Assembly: GCA_950097015.1 (NCBI GenBank)
Contig: CATNEN010000009.1
Span: 2,501-66,500 of the forward strand
Length of the DNA stretch: 64,000 nucleotides
DNA from: Macrostomum hystrix
Lineage: Eukaryota; Platyhelminthes; Macrostomidae
Reading direction: 5' to 3'
The position numbers were made by a program, and so were the translations under genes. Under the pieces are notes generated by a model. It did not search any database and was not told the DNA's origin. It was given only the letters and a program-made list of their open reading frames with translations. Shown here piece by piece: positions 43,719 through 52,934 of this stretch. Positions within the stretch are counted from its first letter, which is position 1. Each line of letters opens with the position of its first letter.

Positions 43719-45114
43719 AAAAGTTCCACCCTTATCGCGCCTAGTCAGAGATAACTTCTCGCTCACAATTCAACCCGCGAGTTACGCAACTACGCCGCGA
43801 GGAGGGAAGGGTGATTAAATCAATAATAAACGCCAGTCGCACAAAATCGCAAGTTTATTTTTTATGCAATATGCAGTTAGAATCGCAATGCTTATTACCG
43901 CGTGTGGGATCCCCTCGCACACAGAAGAGCTGTGACTCTGCGGGGCATCCCCAAGATGAGGCGGCGCAGAAAGTCCTGGGGAAGTTGCTGCCAAGCGTTT
44001 GCAATGTCGTGACGCAGCTCCGCAACATTCAGTGGTGCAGCATTCTCTTTTCGAATGCTGCACTTTAGAAAGTCCTATAGACATGCTCGATTGGATTCAT
44101 GTCTGGGGACCGGGAAGGCCAGCGCAGTGTGGATCTGTAGCTGATGTTTCACTTGACCAACAGCATCAGCTCGGTGTGACGGCGCGTTATCATCCTGGAG
44201 AATGCAGTTGCCAACTCCTCCGAAAGTAGCGTCGGCAAACGGTAGGAACCGAGTCTGCAGAAGATCTGCGTAGCTATTAGCATTCACGTTGGCATCCAGG
44301 AAGACGATATCCGTCCTTGAATGTAGCGAGATGCTGGCCCAAACTGCACTGAGGCAGCCTGGCTCTCAGAGCACTGTACATGCTGCTGCAGCATCTCATG
44401 CCGATTCTCGTCAAACGCGGGTGCGACCATCTACTTGGAAAAGTCGGAACCGGCTCTCGTCAGTGAGAACAACGCGTCGCCACTGCTGCTGCCTCCAGTG
44501 GACGCGCTGCATGGCCCACTGCTCTTGGCTGGCGATGTGGGCAGGACTGAGTCGAGGCCGCTTGCGCATCTTGCGAGAGCGGAGGCCGGCCTCCCGAATT
44601 CGACGTCGAACTGTCTGGGCGCTCAGGATGCTTCCTGCTCTGCTTTTCTCATCCCACATCAGACGGAGCAGGATGGCTGGCAGGGTGGGAGTTCGCCTTA
44701 CTATTCGCAGCAGACGGTGATTTGCTCTAGCTGTTGAGCCACGGAGACCAAGACGCTGACTGCCTTTCGCATCGTATTCCACGCTGCCAGTCTCACAGGA
44801 CTTTGTCAGCCGTTTTCGAATTGCCGCTCGCGATCTTCCAAATCTGCGAGCAACTTCGCTGATGGACACACCGACTTCCAGCTTTCCAACAGCACGCCAT
44901 CGTTCAGCATTAGTCATAGGCCGGATCATTTTTTAAATCGTGTGTGTGTGTGTGGATTAGGGGACTTTAAATTTGTCCTCTTAAAATTACGCATTTTTGT
45001 ACCATTACACAGACCCAAGCCCCCCAAGTGACAATAAGCTTCGCTGCGTGCCGCAAGTTGCGTCACTCACAATAAGTGAGAAAAAATCCATCTCGCTTGG
45101 ATGGTGGAACTTTT
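43719..45114 (-). mobile_element. Tc1/mariner transposon relic
   Basis: It is bounded by inverted AAAAGTTCCACC (43719-43730) and GGTGGAACTTTT (45103-45114), with TA following on the right. The left TA is not visible and has probably mutated. The element is about 1.4 kb with a single broken transposase on the minus strand, the normal size and layout for Tc1/mariner. A (GT)n run lies at 44,938-44,954 just upstream of the gene start. Confidence 0.85.
43895..44929 (-). pseudogene. Tc1/mariner transposase, frameshifted
   Basis: Read on the minus strand from ATG 44927-44929. The helix-turn-helix N-terminus (SISEVARRFGRSRAAIRKRL) and second HTH are followed by the first catalytic Asp in RVVLTDESRF. 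A frame change leads to ANSYADLLQTRFLPFADA and the second Asp in LQDDNAPSHRA. Another leads to SPDMNPIEHV with the catalytic acidic residue, and a third to the C-terminal LRHDIANAWQQLPQDF, ending at a stop at 43895. All catalytic residues can still be seen, so decay is mainly by indels, at least three of them. Confidence 0.9.
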
Positions 45115-45378
45115 TACTGTTGCTAAGTATAGTTGAATTTTAGTTTGTTTGCGTTGGAGGGACTTCGAGGGTAGGAGGAAATGTATTGAGTAAGTGGAGG
45201 AGGCTGTTTAAGGATTGGAAAAAATTTAACAACGGAGAGAAGTGGAGGGAACTAGAGGGAATTACAATTCAGAAATTTTTACAAAGGGCAAAATTTGAGA
45301 GGCTAAAAGGACTTAAGGTTTGGAAATTTTCAACAATGGGGGAGCCTAAAGGGAAACAAGAGGGGCTTAAAGATTTAT

Positions 45379-45545
45379 TGCAGTGTGCGTACTGTAGAAT
45401 AGGGTCGCGTTGAATCCTGTATAAACATATATCGGAAAATATATATACATGACAGGCAGGAGAGATGCAGAAGGGGGAGAAAGAGGAGGGAAGAAAGGAA
45501 GGGTGAGAGAGAGAAAGAGAGAGGAAGAGAGAGGAGAGCACTTCC
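45379..45545. repeat. Flanking repeat module, copy 1 (purine-rich tail)
   Basis: It starts GCAGTGTGCGTACTGTAGAA, then GGTCGCGTTGAAT, an AT-rich spacer, GACAGGCAGGAGAGATGCAG and a GA-rich tail. A diverged copy in the same direction is at 46579-46750, about 1,200 bp away. They flank the minus-strand PLE endonuclease and may be its terminal repeats, or a target repeat around it. Confidence 0.7.
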
Positions 45546-46118
45546 AATCCACGGTACTGCCACGGTAAAGAAGAAGAGCAGACGATTAATTTAAATTTGC
45601 CGATATTTCGAATTAAAAATTCTTAATGACAGAAAAAACTAATTTTATTTTGCGCGATAAGCTGTGTATATATAAAGTTTTAAATGCCGATCTAAATCGA
45701 TAGAAAGAGAGAGAGTACATTATGATGGGTTAAAGTCACTAAGAAAAGCGGAGCTGGTGTTTAAAATTGTACAGGTAGGCGGTCGGAATGACGTTAAAGA
45801 GAAATGGTCGAGCGAAAAAAAAATTAAAAAAGGTGAGCAAAGTACAAATTCATAGGAAGCAGTCACACTAAAAATTAAAGGAAATAGTGCACGTGCAACG
45901 AATACGCCGTCAAACAAATAACGTTAAACTCGCGTAAACAAACATAAAAAACAACAGATTGGTACTGTGCACGGATGGACTCAGTCCATAGGTTCTAGCC
46001 GACTGTGGCAGAGTAGCTCCCGCAGGCTCTTGCCCTTGGTGTAGGTGGGTTACACTGGGGCCTCACAGTGCCGTGCCAACTGGCCTCTCACCTTGGCAAC
46101 CAAGGCGTCAGATGCCGC

Positions 46119-46610
46119 TCAATGGGGCAGAATGAGCGGGATGGCCGGATTGTGTAGAACGGCGGCTTGCTCGTTGATGCCATGTGGGGATCGGGTCCTG
46201 AGGACCTCGATCAGCTTCGCTTCTTGGCGCTGACGCCGCTCATTGGCCTCAGGACCAGAACTGTCGCGGGCCCATACGCCTGCGAAGGCGAAGTCTGCCA
46301 GACTGTGGCCATCACTGGTAAAGTGGCGGGCCACTGGGGTGGCGCGGTCGTGCCGGATGTCGACAATGTGCGCCAGCATGCGGCCACGGATGCTGTTTAC
46401 GGTCTCGCCAACGTAGACCGTGTGATCGCATCGGCGCCAGAACACTGTGTAGATGGCGTTCAAGGCATTGCAGTCAATCCTCTGGTTGATGACGAGTTGG
46501 ACTGATGTCGCGGCTGACCCAGGACAGACAGAGTTGAATCTGGCGTGCGCCTGGGAGCACTTGCAGAGCCAGGTTGCATGGCACTGTGCGTACTTTAGAA
46601 TAGGGGCGCG
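46119..46610 (-). pseudogene. Penelope-like element: GIY-YIG endonuclease fragment
   Basis: Minus-strand frame. After a Cys-containing linker (KYAQCHATWLCKCSQAHARF) it shows NQRIDCNALNAIYTVFWRRC and HTVYVGETVNSIRGRMLAHI, the GIY-YIG core with catalytic Arg, then ARHFTSDGHSLADFAFAG and EAKLIEVLRTRSPHGIN with the late Glu. The reverse transcriptase is absent. The frame continues 5' into the repeat module at 46579-46750, where the encoded Ser/Leu/Pro-rich sequence is meaningless, so the real fragment ends near 46,610. The family differs from the PLE at 38.9 kb. Confidence 0.85.
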
Positions 46611-46750
46611 TTGACTACTGTATATACAAATATAGGCAAATCTATATAAATACAGACAGGAGAGAGATGCAGAAGGGGAGAGAGGAGGGAAGGAAGGAAG
46701 GGAGAGAGAGAGAAAGAGAGAAGGAGAGACATGAAGAGAGAGAGAAAGTG
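46579..46750. repeat. Flanking repeat module, copy 2
   Basis: A diverged direct copy of 45379-45545: GCACTGTGCGTACTTTAGAA, GGGCGCGTTGACT, AT-rich spacer, GACAGGAGAGAGATGCAG, GA-rich tail. Confidence 0.7.
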
Positions 46751-46989
46751 AAGCAACTGTACACCATGTATAAAAGTGAAAGATGGTCAAAAAATATCCA
46801 GCAGTTAATCACTATATGCAGTTGTACAGGTGCGGCGGCTAGTTGGCAGGTGGTTGGGCAGTCTTGTTCGAATTACGGTTGACCGTTGGAATTTCTGCGC
46901 TTCAATTCTGAGTTCTGAGTTAGTTCAAGCTTATTTTGAGCTTCAACTAGCTCCTTCAGAGGCTTCAAAACATCCTGAAAGAGTACCGA

Positions 46990-47188
46990 CCCTTTCCTTC
47001 CCTGATTCTCACTCCTTTTTATATAGCGATTTTCTTAATCTCTCGTTGATGCGCTCTGTCATTGCCAGCCTTCCCAGCTGATGCAACTCCGACGGCTACA
47101 CCTCCTGCAGCACCAAGCTCAGAGCACCTGCGATGATGGGGATGAGTGTTAGCAAAGGAAGAATCCCGCCTGTCTTCTCATCAGTGAT
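46990..47188 (-). pseudogene. Possible small hydrophobic virion-type protein fragment
   Basis: On the minus strand, two overlapping frames give GGILPLLTLIPIIAGAL and then GAAGGVAVGVASAGKAGND, with charged residues after. A glycine/alanine-rich hydrophobic core followed by a basic tail recalls small membrane-active virion proteins of adenovirus-related elements such as adintoviruses and Polintons. The frame changes in the middle. With capsid-like genes 6 kb to the left this may be another relic of the same class, but the evidence is only compositional. Confidence 0.3.
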
Positions 47189-47460
47189 ATTGTGATTTGA
47201 TTTTTACAATGGATTTGATTTATGATTGGATCTACTTTCACTTTTGTACCTTTAATTTTCAAAACACCGGGTTTCTTAGAGTCGATAATTCTGCTGATTT
47301 TATTCACTGTTCTTGTTTCAATCCTTTTTTATTTTTATTTTATTTATGTTTTATGTGGAATCAATAGAAGCTTAGCTCTGGTGAATGGTCGTGTGGGGGC
47401 TTTTGGATTAAAGGCTTTTGGATTTGTGAAGCTCAAAATTCACAGTGAAGCCCTGATTCA

Positions 47461-47938
47461 GTGTGGGTTCAGAATTACAATGCTTTTGCGAGAGTACATT
47501 TTCCTTTATCCACCATCACGCGTAGCCTACCTCATGCGATGCTGTGGATGCTCGAGATCCATCGAATGAGGAATTCCGAAATGACATATTTACTATTTAA
47601 TCAGCTCATCCAGATCTTCAACAAGTTGAAGCGCCTCAACAAGCATGGTGATATTGTGTGTGATATTGTGCGATTATTGTGTGAAAACTGTGATATTGTA
47701 TGCTATCCAAGCAGGAGCAATCTACAACAAAATGAAACGTGTTCTGTGTAAGGATCAGTTTAAGGAACTGAAGGGATCAGCAATGCTTGGATCAAATTTC
47801 TAATGAAGCTGGCGAACTTGGCAGAGGCACATCCACGTCTACATCAGAATAAAATTCGCTCATGCATTCAACATCTGCCGGTAGTCTTGAAGAAACTGGA
47901 TGAAGAGGATAAAGATAAATTACATATAAATATGTAAA
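47461..47938 (+). pseudogene. Unknown coding-like fragments
   Basis: Two + strand frames look protein-like: 47461-47751 (MTYLLFNQLIQIFNKLKRLN) and, in another frame from about 47,770, ISNAWIKFLMKLANLAEAHP followed by VVLKKLDEEDKDKLHINM and a stop. Helical, charged and without low complexity. I do not recognise the family. The frame change suggests decay. An overlapping frame at 47222-47569 has two strongly hydrophobic stretches that may be chance. Confidence 0.3.
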
Positions 47939-48382
47939 GACTCATATTTAAGCAACAACCTTGAAAACTGCAGTATCTGTTTTTGGGGTGCTTGCCATTG
48001 TTGCCTAACATTCTTGGGCTCTGGCAAGGCAAGTTCTGGTTGATTGAAAAAAACACCCACCTCAAAAACAGGTTGGTGTCATTTTGAGAAAACTCTGTAA
48101 CTCTGAGCATACAACCAATTGTTAAGCTGGGGATCACAATCTGATTCTATTTTTAGAAACAGATACTGCAGTATCTGCTTTTTGGTTGTGAGAACTCAGG
48201 GGAGATAAAACTAAAAAGAAAGGACAACATAATTGCTCATAATTCTTACTTACATGTGAATTACTCAGTTTATTCAATGACTTTGCATGGAACTTAGAGA
48301 GAAGAGAAAAGAAAATATATTAAATTAAATATATTAAATATATTCTTAAACCCCTCGGGTTGGGTTCATCGCATGCATGTAA

Positions 48383-49584
48383 TCAATTTTTGATGATGAC
48401 TGAGCAGTTATTAAAACTGAAATTCAGCTGACGCTCACCACGGACGCTAGCTGCGTCTGCCTCAGTCTCGCGTAGTATTTTAGTGTCCAATACAGCGCAG
48501 GAATTGGCGATTTGAATGTCGGACGTCCGCTCGCACGTGCGGACTCCAGCCAAACTTCGGTGACCTGTTCGGTCCATTATTTGCTGTTCTTCAACGCCAG
48601 CTTGGTAAAGACGTGTAGCACATGTAGCGCGTAGACTATGATTAGTCTTGTGGCCAGAAATCTCGGCTTCAGTGCACATTTCATGCAGAAGCTTTGTCAA
48701 GGTGTTTTTGCCAATTGGACGATTCGAGTACCATTACTTCTCCGATGGTTGCTTCAGCGGCAGAAGGTAAAATCTATTACTCTGGCTAGGCCTGACTTTC
48801 TTAAAAAGCTCGAAAAGCTGAACATGACAACGCTCCGGATTGGCTGCATTGGCGAAGTGAAGAACTTCCTTTGGTTTGAAGCGAGTGTCGCGCAATCCAC
48901 CAGCATTCGTCTTCGTGGCCATCTCTTTGTAAACAATACACTTCTGTCCCTCTCGCTCTTGCACACTGAATTGCGAAATGCACAGGGCACTATATGTTCC
49001 TGACTGCCACGTAGAGCAAAAGGCAAGCCGTTAAGATAAAACAAAGCTCTGATCAGACTCGTAGGATCTTTGTCGCCTAACACTTTCTCCCAAAGTTTCT
49101 CCTCATCTTTATAGCCAACAACTTCAGCAGATTTCCTGGCTAGTCCTAAGCCATTTCTTATCCCAATCTTCATGGCGGCATCCAGACTTTCACGCACAAT
49201 GCTGAATCGCTCATTGCGGATATTGAGTATTTGGGTGAGTGTTTGAGTGTTTGGCGGATATTGAGTCCCATCGGCACGGGTCACTTCACGAATGAAAACA
49301 GGAAGGAATTAGTTTAGCTCATCATCGCTAAGTTTTTGCACAGCACGAATAGAATCGTTGGAACGGCCAGAGCGCCACCTATCAAAGACGCCAGCGGACC
49401 ACTTGTTCCGATCGGCGGCATTGGCAGGCTTTGTCGACTCATTAACTGATCGAACCATATCGAGAGTCAAGTCCTTGGGCAGCGTTGATGGACCAGGTTC
49501 TTCACGCGACGACCGCACCTCTTGCAATGCGTAAGGGTTTCGCAAACCTTCACCAGCGCCCAGCAGTAGGTCTAAATCGTCCAT
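48383..49584 (-). pseudogene. Crypton-type tyrosine recombinase (DUF3504/KIAA1958-like), broken
   Basis: Read leftward from ATG 49584. The N-terminal part has TKPANAADRNKWSAGVFDRW and ends at an in-frame TAA (about 49,309) before FLPVFIREVTRADGTQYPPN. The middle has RFSIVRESLDAAMKIGIRNG and EKLWEKVLGDKDPTSLI, then a frame change near 48,970 to GGLRDTRFKPKEVLHFANA. The C-terminal catalytic domain has GHKTNHSLRATCATRLY and IMDRTGHRS, with the expected Arg and His residues. In GVRTCERTSD the nucleophile position is Cys (TGC) where Tyr is expected. This layout is that of animal Crypton-derived recombinases. Multiple stops plus loss of the nucleophile make it inactive. Confidence 0.82.
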
Positions 49585-49963
49585 CGTAAGCTTATTTGGA
49601 TAGGGTCTCCGACGTATTCTTTAGAATAATCAACCAACGGGTTTAAAATAAGTCTTCGTTCTGCCATTAGTTAAGGGATGTAAAGTATAGTGTAAATTTT
49701 AAGTACAAGTTAAGTATAGAATAATACCCATGGAGGAAAGAATAGAAGGGTTAGTTCAGTAATTTAGTATTTTACTAACTAATTAATGTTTTACTATTTT
49801 AGTAATTTACTAACCCAAATTTAGCCAACATTTTTTTAATTCATCCAACATTTACCCACCCCCCTCCGGGTCTTATTTATTGCAGTGCACCCGCTTTCTC
49901 ACCCATTTTTTACGGCCAATACTATCTCGCATGCAATATTTTTTCGCCTACAAATATACAATT
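49585..49963. other. AT-rich flank leading into the PLE-like module (copy 2)
   Basis: TTTAGTATTTTACTAACTAA-type words at 49,750-49,815. From about 49,855 the C-rich text (CCACCCCCCTCCGGG, then ACCCATTTTTTACGG, then CTACAAATATACA) parallels the module at 30,020-30,346. Confidence 0.45.
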
Positions 49964-50005
49964 AGCTCCTGAAGAAGGGAAAATATTCCCGAAACGCGTC
50001 GAGCA
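49964..50005 (+). ncRNA. Hammerhead-like ribozyme motif 2 (PLE/retrozyme type)
   Basis: Stem I GCTC (49965-49968) pairs with GAGC (50001-50004). Box 1 is CTGAAGA, which fits CTGANGA. Stem II is GGG...CCC with one unpaired A at its base. Box 2 is GAAA (49991-49994). A very short stem III ACGCGT (49994-49999) and cleavage-site C (50000) follow. A tiny stem III is typical of hammerheads in Penelope-like elements, where dimers are thought to act. Unlike motif 1, all core positions are consistent with activity, apart from the extra A. Confidence 0.65.
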
Positions 50006-50073
50006 TCCCTAAGTTTTTCGTTCGGCTTCTTCATTTGCGGTTACGTCGTCAGCTACCCGGATTCTACTCTAGT

Positions 50074-50107
50074 CCTAACCCTAACCCTAACCCTAACTCC
50101 TAACCCT
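50074..50107. repeat. Interstitial telomeric repeat 2
   Basis: Five CCCTAA-type units including one CTCCTAAC variant, in the terminal-telomere orientation, 68 bp downstream of hammerhead motif 2. Confidence 0.92.
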
Positions 50108-50247
50108 TTGCAAACTTGTCCATGTACATTTGGGGTAAAGACTTGCACTCCGTCCCAGCCAATAGGAGCTAGGTGAGTCTACTGTGGGTCAGATTTTCGA
50201 CACTTTTAAATATGGGCCTGGCAATCTAGTTCTATATATAATCTTTG

Positions 50248-50340
50248 GCCCCCACACCCCGGCTACACTTCAAATTAATGTTGTCTCGCCGGGGTGCGAA
50301 CTTGTGCCACTGGCGCTTGAGTCGGACGCGCCGCCGCCAC
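50248..50340 (-). repeat. SINE-like repeat with tRNA-like B box, copy 1
   Basis: Read on the minus strand, AAGTTCGCACCCCGGCGAGAC resembles a Pol III B box (GTTCGNNNC), with CCAGTGGC upstream and a CCGGGGTGTGGGGGCC end. The same sequence (CCCCCACACCCCGGCT...GGGGTGCGAACT...CAGTGGC) recurs at 60573-60650. It may be a tRNA-derived SINE; no poly(A) tail or target duplication was found. Confidence 0.4.
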
Positions 50341-51089
50341 GCCACTCCCTCCCCTGCTGACAATTGCTAGTTGACAGGTTTATGCAGGCCGACACATCGA
50401 CACTGGATCGGCCGCTTTGGTGTGCCCAGCAGCCTCACGCTGGAGTGCTGCGTCCTTCTAGGGCAATATAGTATAGTCCTTGGCATGAAATCCAAAACGA
50501 TGTTCTGGTATATTATTTTGTAGTATTTATTCTCAGTAGTTGAGAGACAGAATACCTAAATTTTCGTTACTTGGAAATACATTTACAGTATCTCTGAGAT
50601 CGTGGGCTGGTAAATCAATCTACTTAGAAACAACGGTAAGATTTGAACTGCATCACGCCTCTTAAGTGCCTGCGCTGGATCAACCACTCCCAGACGGACT
50701 TCAATCGGTGCTTGAATTCCGAGGACATAATGTTATGAATTCGTGTTTTGACTTCTGACTGAGGACATATTGTTATCATTCTTTATCGTTATAGTTAAGC
50801 TATCGCTCCCTATTTCGCTACTGCTGTTGACAGAGCAGGTCAAATACAGCAGTGAGCTGCTATCTTCAAGCTGGCAAAATAGCTCGCAGTTTTTACCAAA
50901 TTGGTTGCTGCTAGCGGCGGCTGTCTATGGAAAATTTCTGCGGCTGCGTCAGGCTGAGCCGTGGCCAAATTGGTTGCAGTTTTTATCAAATAGAACGTAA
51001 AAAGGTATTTTAATGTTTACAATTGAGGGCGAGCAAATTAAAAAAACGTTACATTTTATGGTTGCAACTTAGGACTTAGTTACATTAAG

Positions 51090-51095
51090 TTTAAT
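51090..51095 (-). terminator. ATTAAA polyadenylation-type signal of the secreted peptide gene
   Basis: On the minus strand ATTAAA lies about 85 nt after the stop codon. It is a common variant of AATAAA. No better signal is nearer. Confidence 0.35.
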
Positions 51096-51178
51096 GAAGT
51101 AGGCTCCGAAACTACAGAGCTTTTCTTAACCAACCTCCTCTTCATGTTTTGTCCAGAATAATTTTTTCACTCGTAACT

Positions 51179-51518
51179 TCAGTTGGCGAGAAAGCGTTGC
51201 GGCATGCGCCAGTTCCTGATGCAATCTTTCTCCCAGGAGAAGCACTCGCAGATGCCTGAAATTGTCGGTTGAGTTTGTCCACTTAGAAACATGACCGCAT
51301 GGTTGATTACAGGATCTCTCTCAAGCACAATGTCACTCACATCCAGTCGGGTAGGAGCACGTATTCTCGTTGCCACCGTTGAAGGTCCTGTAGACCTTGC
51401 AGCTGTTGTAGTGGGAACAGCGCAGCAGACAGGACAGGCTGAATCCGGCCTCGGACTGCGGAGCCTGCAGAGCGAGGATCAGCAACGAGAGCCCGACGGT
51501 CCAGAAGACGGAGCGCAT
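51179..51518 (-). CDS. Small secreted cysteine-rich peptide, two exons (84 aa)
   Basis: Exon 1 runs 51518 to 51341 and exon 2 51255 to 51179, with an 85-bp intron (GTGAGT donor, TTTCAG acceptor, phase 1). The precursor begins MRSVFWTVGLSLLILALQ and has a clear signal peptide likely cleaved after SEA near residue 24. The mature part of about 60 residues has eight cysteines with spacing C-x3-C-x5-C-x13-C-x5-C-x-C-x-C-x6-C; the fifth cysteine codon is completed across the splice. Eight cysteines imply four disulfides and a compact extracellular peptide, such as an antimicrobial, toxin-like or signalling peptide. I cannot match it to a named family. A TATA box lies about 103 bp upstream. It is one of very few intact, non-transposon-like genes here. 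Confidence 0.75.
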
Positions 51519-51620
51519 GATCGAAACTGGTCAGATGAAATCAAGTCAAAGCACGACTGTTTGGTTTTTTCAGTGTCTCGGTTTGAGAAAAAAAAGATAA
51601 AAGCTCCAAAAATCAGCGTT

Positions 51621-51629
51621 ATTTATAAA
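51621..51629 (-). promoter_or_regulatory. TATA box of the secreted peptide gene
   Basis: TTTATAAAT on the minus strand, 103 bp before the ATG, leaves room for a start site about 30 bp downstream and a 5' UTR of about 70 bp. A perfect palindrome lies 15 bp further upstream. Confidence 0.6.
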
Positions 51630-51644
51630 GCTGGGAGGGTTGGT

Positions 51645-51669
51645 GTTGCAACACTATCAGTGTTGCAAC
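51645..51669. promoter_or_regulatory. Perfect 11-bp palindrome upstream of the TATA box
   Basis: GTTGCAACACT, loop ATC, AGTGTTGCAAC. The half-site TTGCAAC resembles C/EBP-type (TTGCGCAA-like) elements only loosely. Placement just upstream of the TATA box makes a dimeric transcription-factor site plausible. Confidence 0.4.
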
Positions 51670-51672
51670 AGT

Positions 51673-51735
51673 GAGCAGGCGCTCATTTGCTATGAGCAGG
51701 CGCTCATTTGCTATGAGCAGGCGCTCATATCTATG
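51673..51735. repeat. 21-bp tandem repeat, three copies
   Basis: GAGCAGGCGCTCATTTGCTA starts at 51673, 51694 and 51715. Each copy contains the short palindrome GAGCAGGCGCTC. It lies upstream of the secreted peptide promoter. Confidence 0.9.
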
Positions 51736-51822
51736 TAACGGAAATTTTTGTTTCCATACTAAAGATAAACCTAACCCTAACCCTAGCCCTCTATTTAATG
51801 GAAATTTTTGTTTCCATACTAA
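51730..51822. repeat. Telomeric repeat tract (interstitial 3) between 33-bp direct repeats
   Basis: A TCTATGTAACGGAAATTTTT...CCATACTAA block at 51730-51762 is repeated at 51790-51822 with few mismatches. Between them lies TAAACCTAACCCTAACCCTA (51766-51785), again in terminal orientation. The layout suggests telomeric DNA captured during repair or replication slippage. Confidence 0.85.
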
Positions 51823-52503
51823 GCCATAGTTAGCATTGGACTTTTTTCTAGATACGAGTCCCAGAGAGGCTTGTTTTATCGAATCGGGTTACAAAAAAGT
51901 TTAACTTTCTAAAGTAATAAATTAAACAGAACCTTATCATGAAATTGTTTTCGTTTGAGTAAAAAAGCAAACTGCAATGTAGTCCACGGCTCTGAGAGCA
52001 GCAAGAAGAAGAGGAATAAGAGAGTAGAAATAGAAGCATCTTCCATCAATTTCACGTGTTTTTTTTGCGTCCGATAATTAGGCGAGTCTCATTGTCTGGA
52101 CAGCCGTCTCTTGTGTTGAAATTGCATTAAACTAATGAGCTACGAGTACAAAATACTCATCGATATTTAGTTGAATTCGTAAGCTTAAATCAGAAATGTA
52201 AAATTTAATTAATATTAAATGAATAATGAAAGACCCTCCCTCAGACATCTGACGTTGGAGCTGGCTACTCACTGCTTCTGCTCCCTATGCTGCACGCGTC
52301 TGCATCGTGCCAGTGACGAAATGCCTCGCAAAGAGGCTTTCCAGGTTTGTCAACGGAAGTCGCGCCATTTTAAATTCGCTCCGACCACTTTTACAGCCTC
52401 ATAGTATTTAGGTTCGATGCTGTCATACAGATACATCGGGTCATGTTCGAGTTTTATTTAATTGTTCATTATATTTTATAGCTACTAATTACATAGTTGC
52501 TGC
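51823..52503. other. Non-coding stretch
   Basis: AT-rich. Short frames are present on both strands; none has a recognisable domain. Confidence 0.4.
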
Positions 52504-52511
52504 ATCCCAGT

Positions 52512-52562
52512 GTAAAAGGTTGAGTCCGGCGGACCCTGATCGGACTCGGATTGGTCCCCCAT
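52512..52562 (+). repeat. Transposon-end-like sequence (left), CCCAGTGTAAAA...
   Basis: CCCAGTGTAAAAGG, then GAGTCCGGCGGACCCTGATC. The reverse complement of 60105-60161 starts CCCGGTGTAAAAAAACG, then AATCCGGCGGACACTGATTC. The two are inverted relative to each other, 7.6 kb apart. They may be two independent non-autonomous copies or the ends of one element. TSDs could not be established. Confidence 0.5.
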
Positions 52563-52934
52563 GAGCTGGTTTCCAAAAAAAATTTTTTTTGTCTAAAGAC
52601 TTTAAACCGACTGTTAATGTCTTTTTCGGTGTTTTTCGAGGATATTTTGTTCTATTTTCAGCGTAATTTAGGGGGGTCCGATTTCAGTCCTTTCTGTCCT
52701 GACTCATTTTGTGAGTCCGTAACAAGTCCTTTGAGATCTGATTTAATTCAAACTAAAAACGGCGAATAAAAATTAAAGCATTCTTGATGTGCTACTGTCA
52801 GTAGACCGTTGAGGTAACACCAGTTCCAGTAGGAAAAATTATTTTAACCAGCCCAGACTAGCATATTAGAGTATAAGAGTAGAGAGATTGAGTATGAGTT
52901 CCGGCAGAGGATATTTCACGCAGCATCGATATCT

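Noticed and set aside
50770-51000. 76-aa hydrophobic frame
   Set aside because: Non-ATG start, internal imperfect repeats (AAATTGGTTGC), and no supporting signals.
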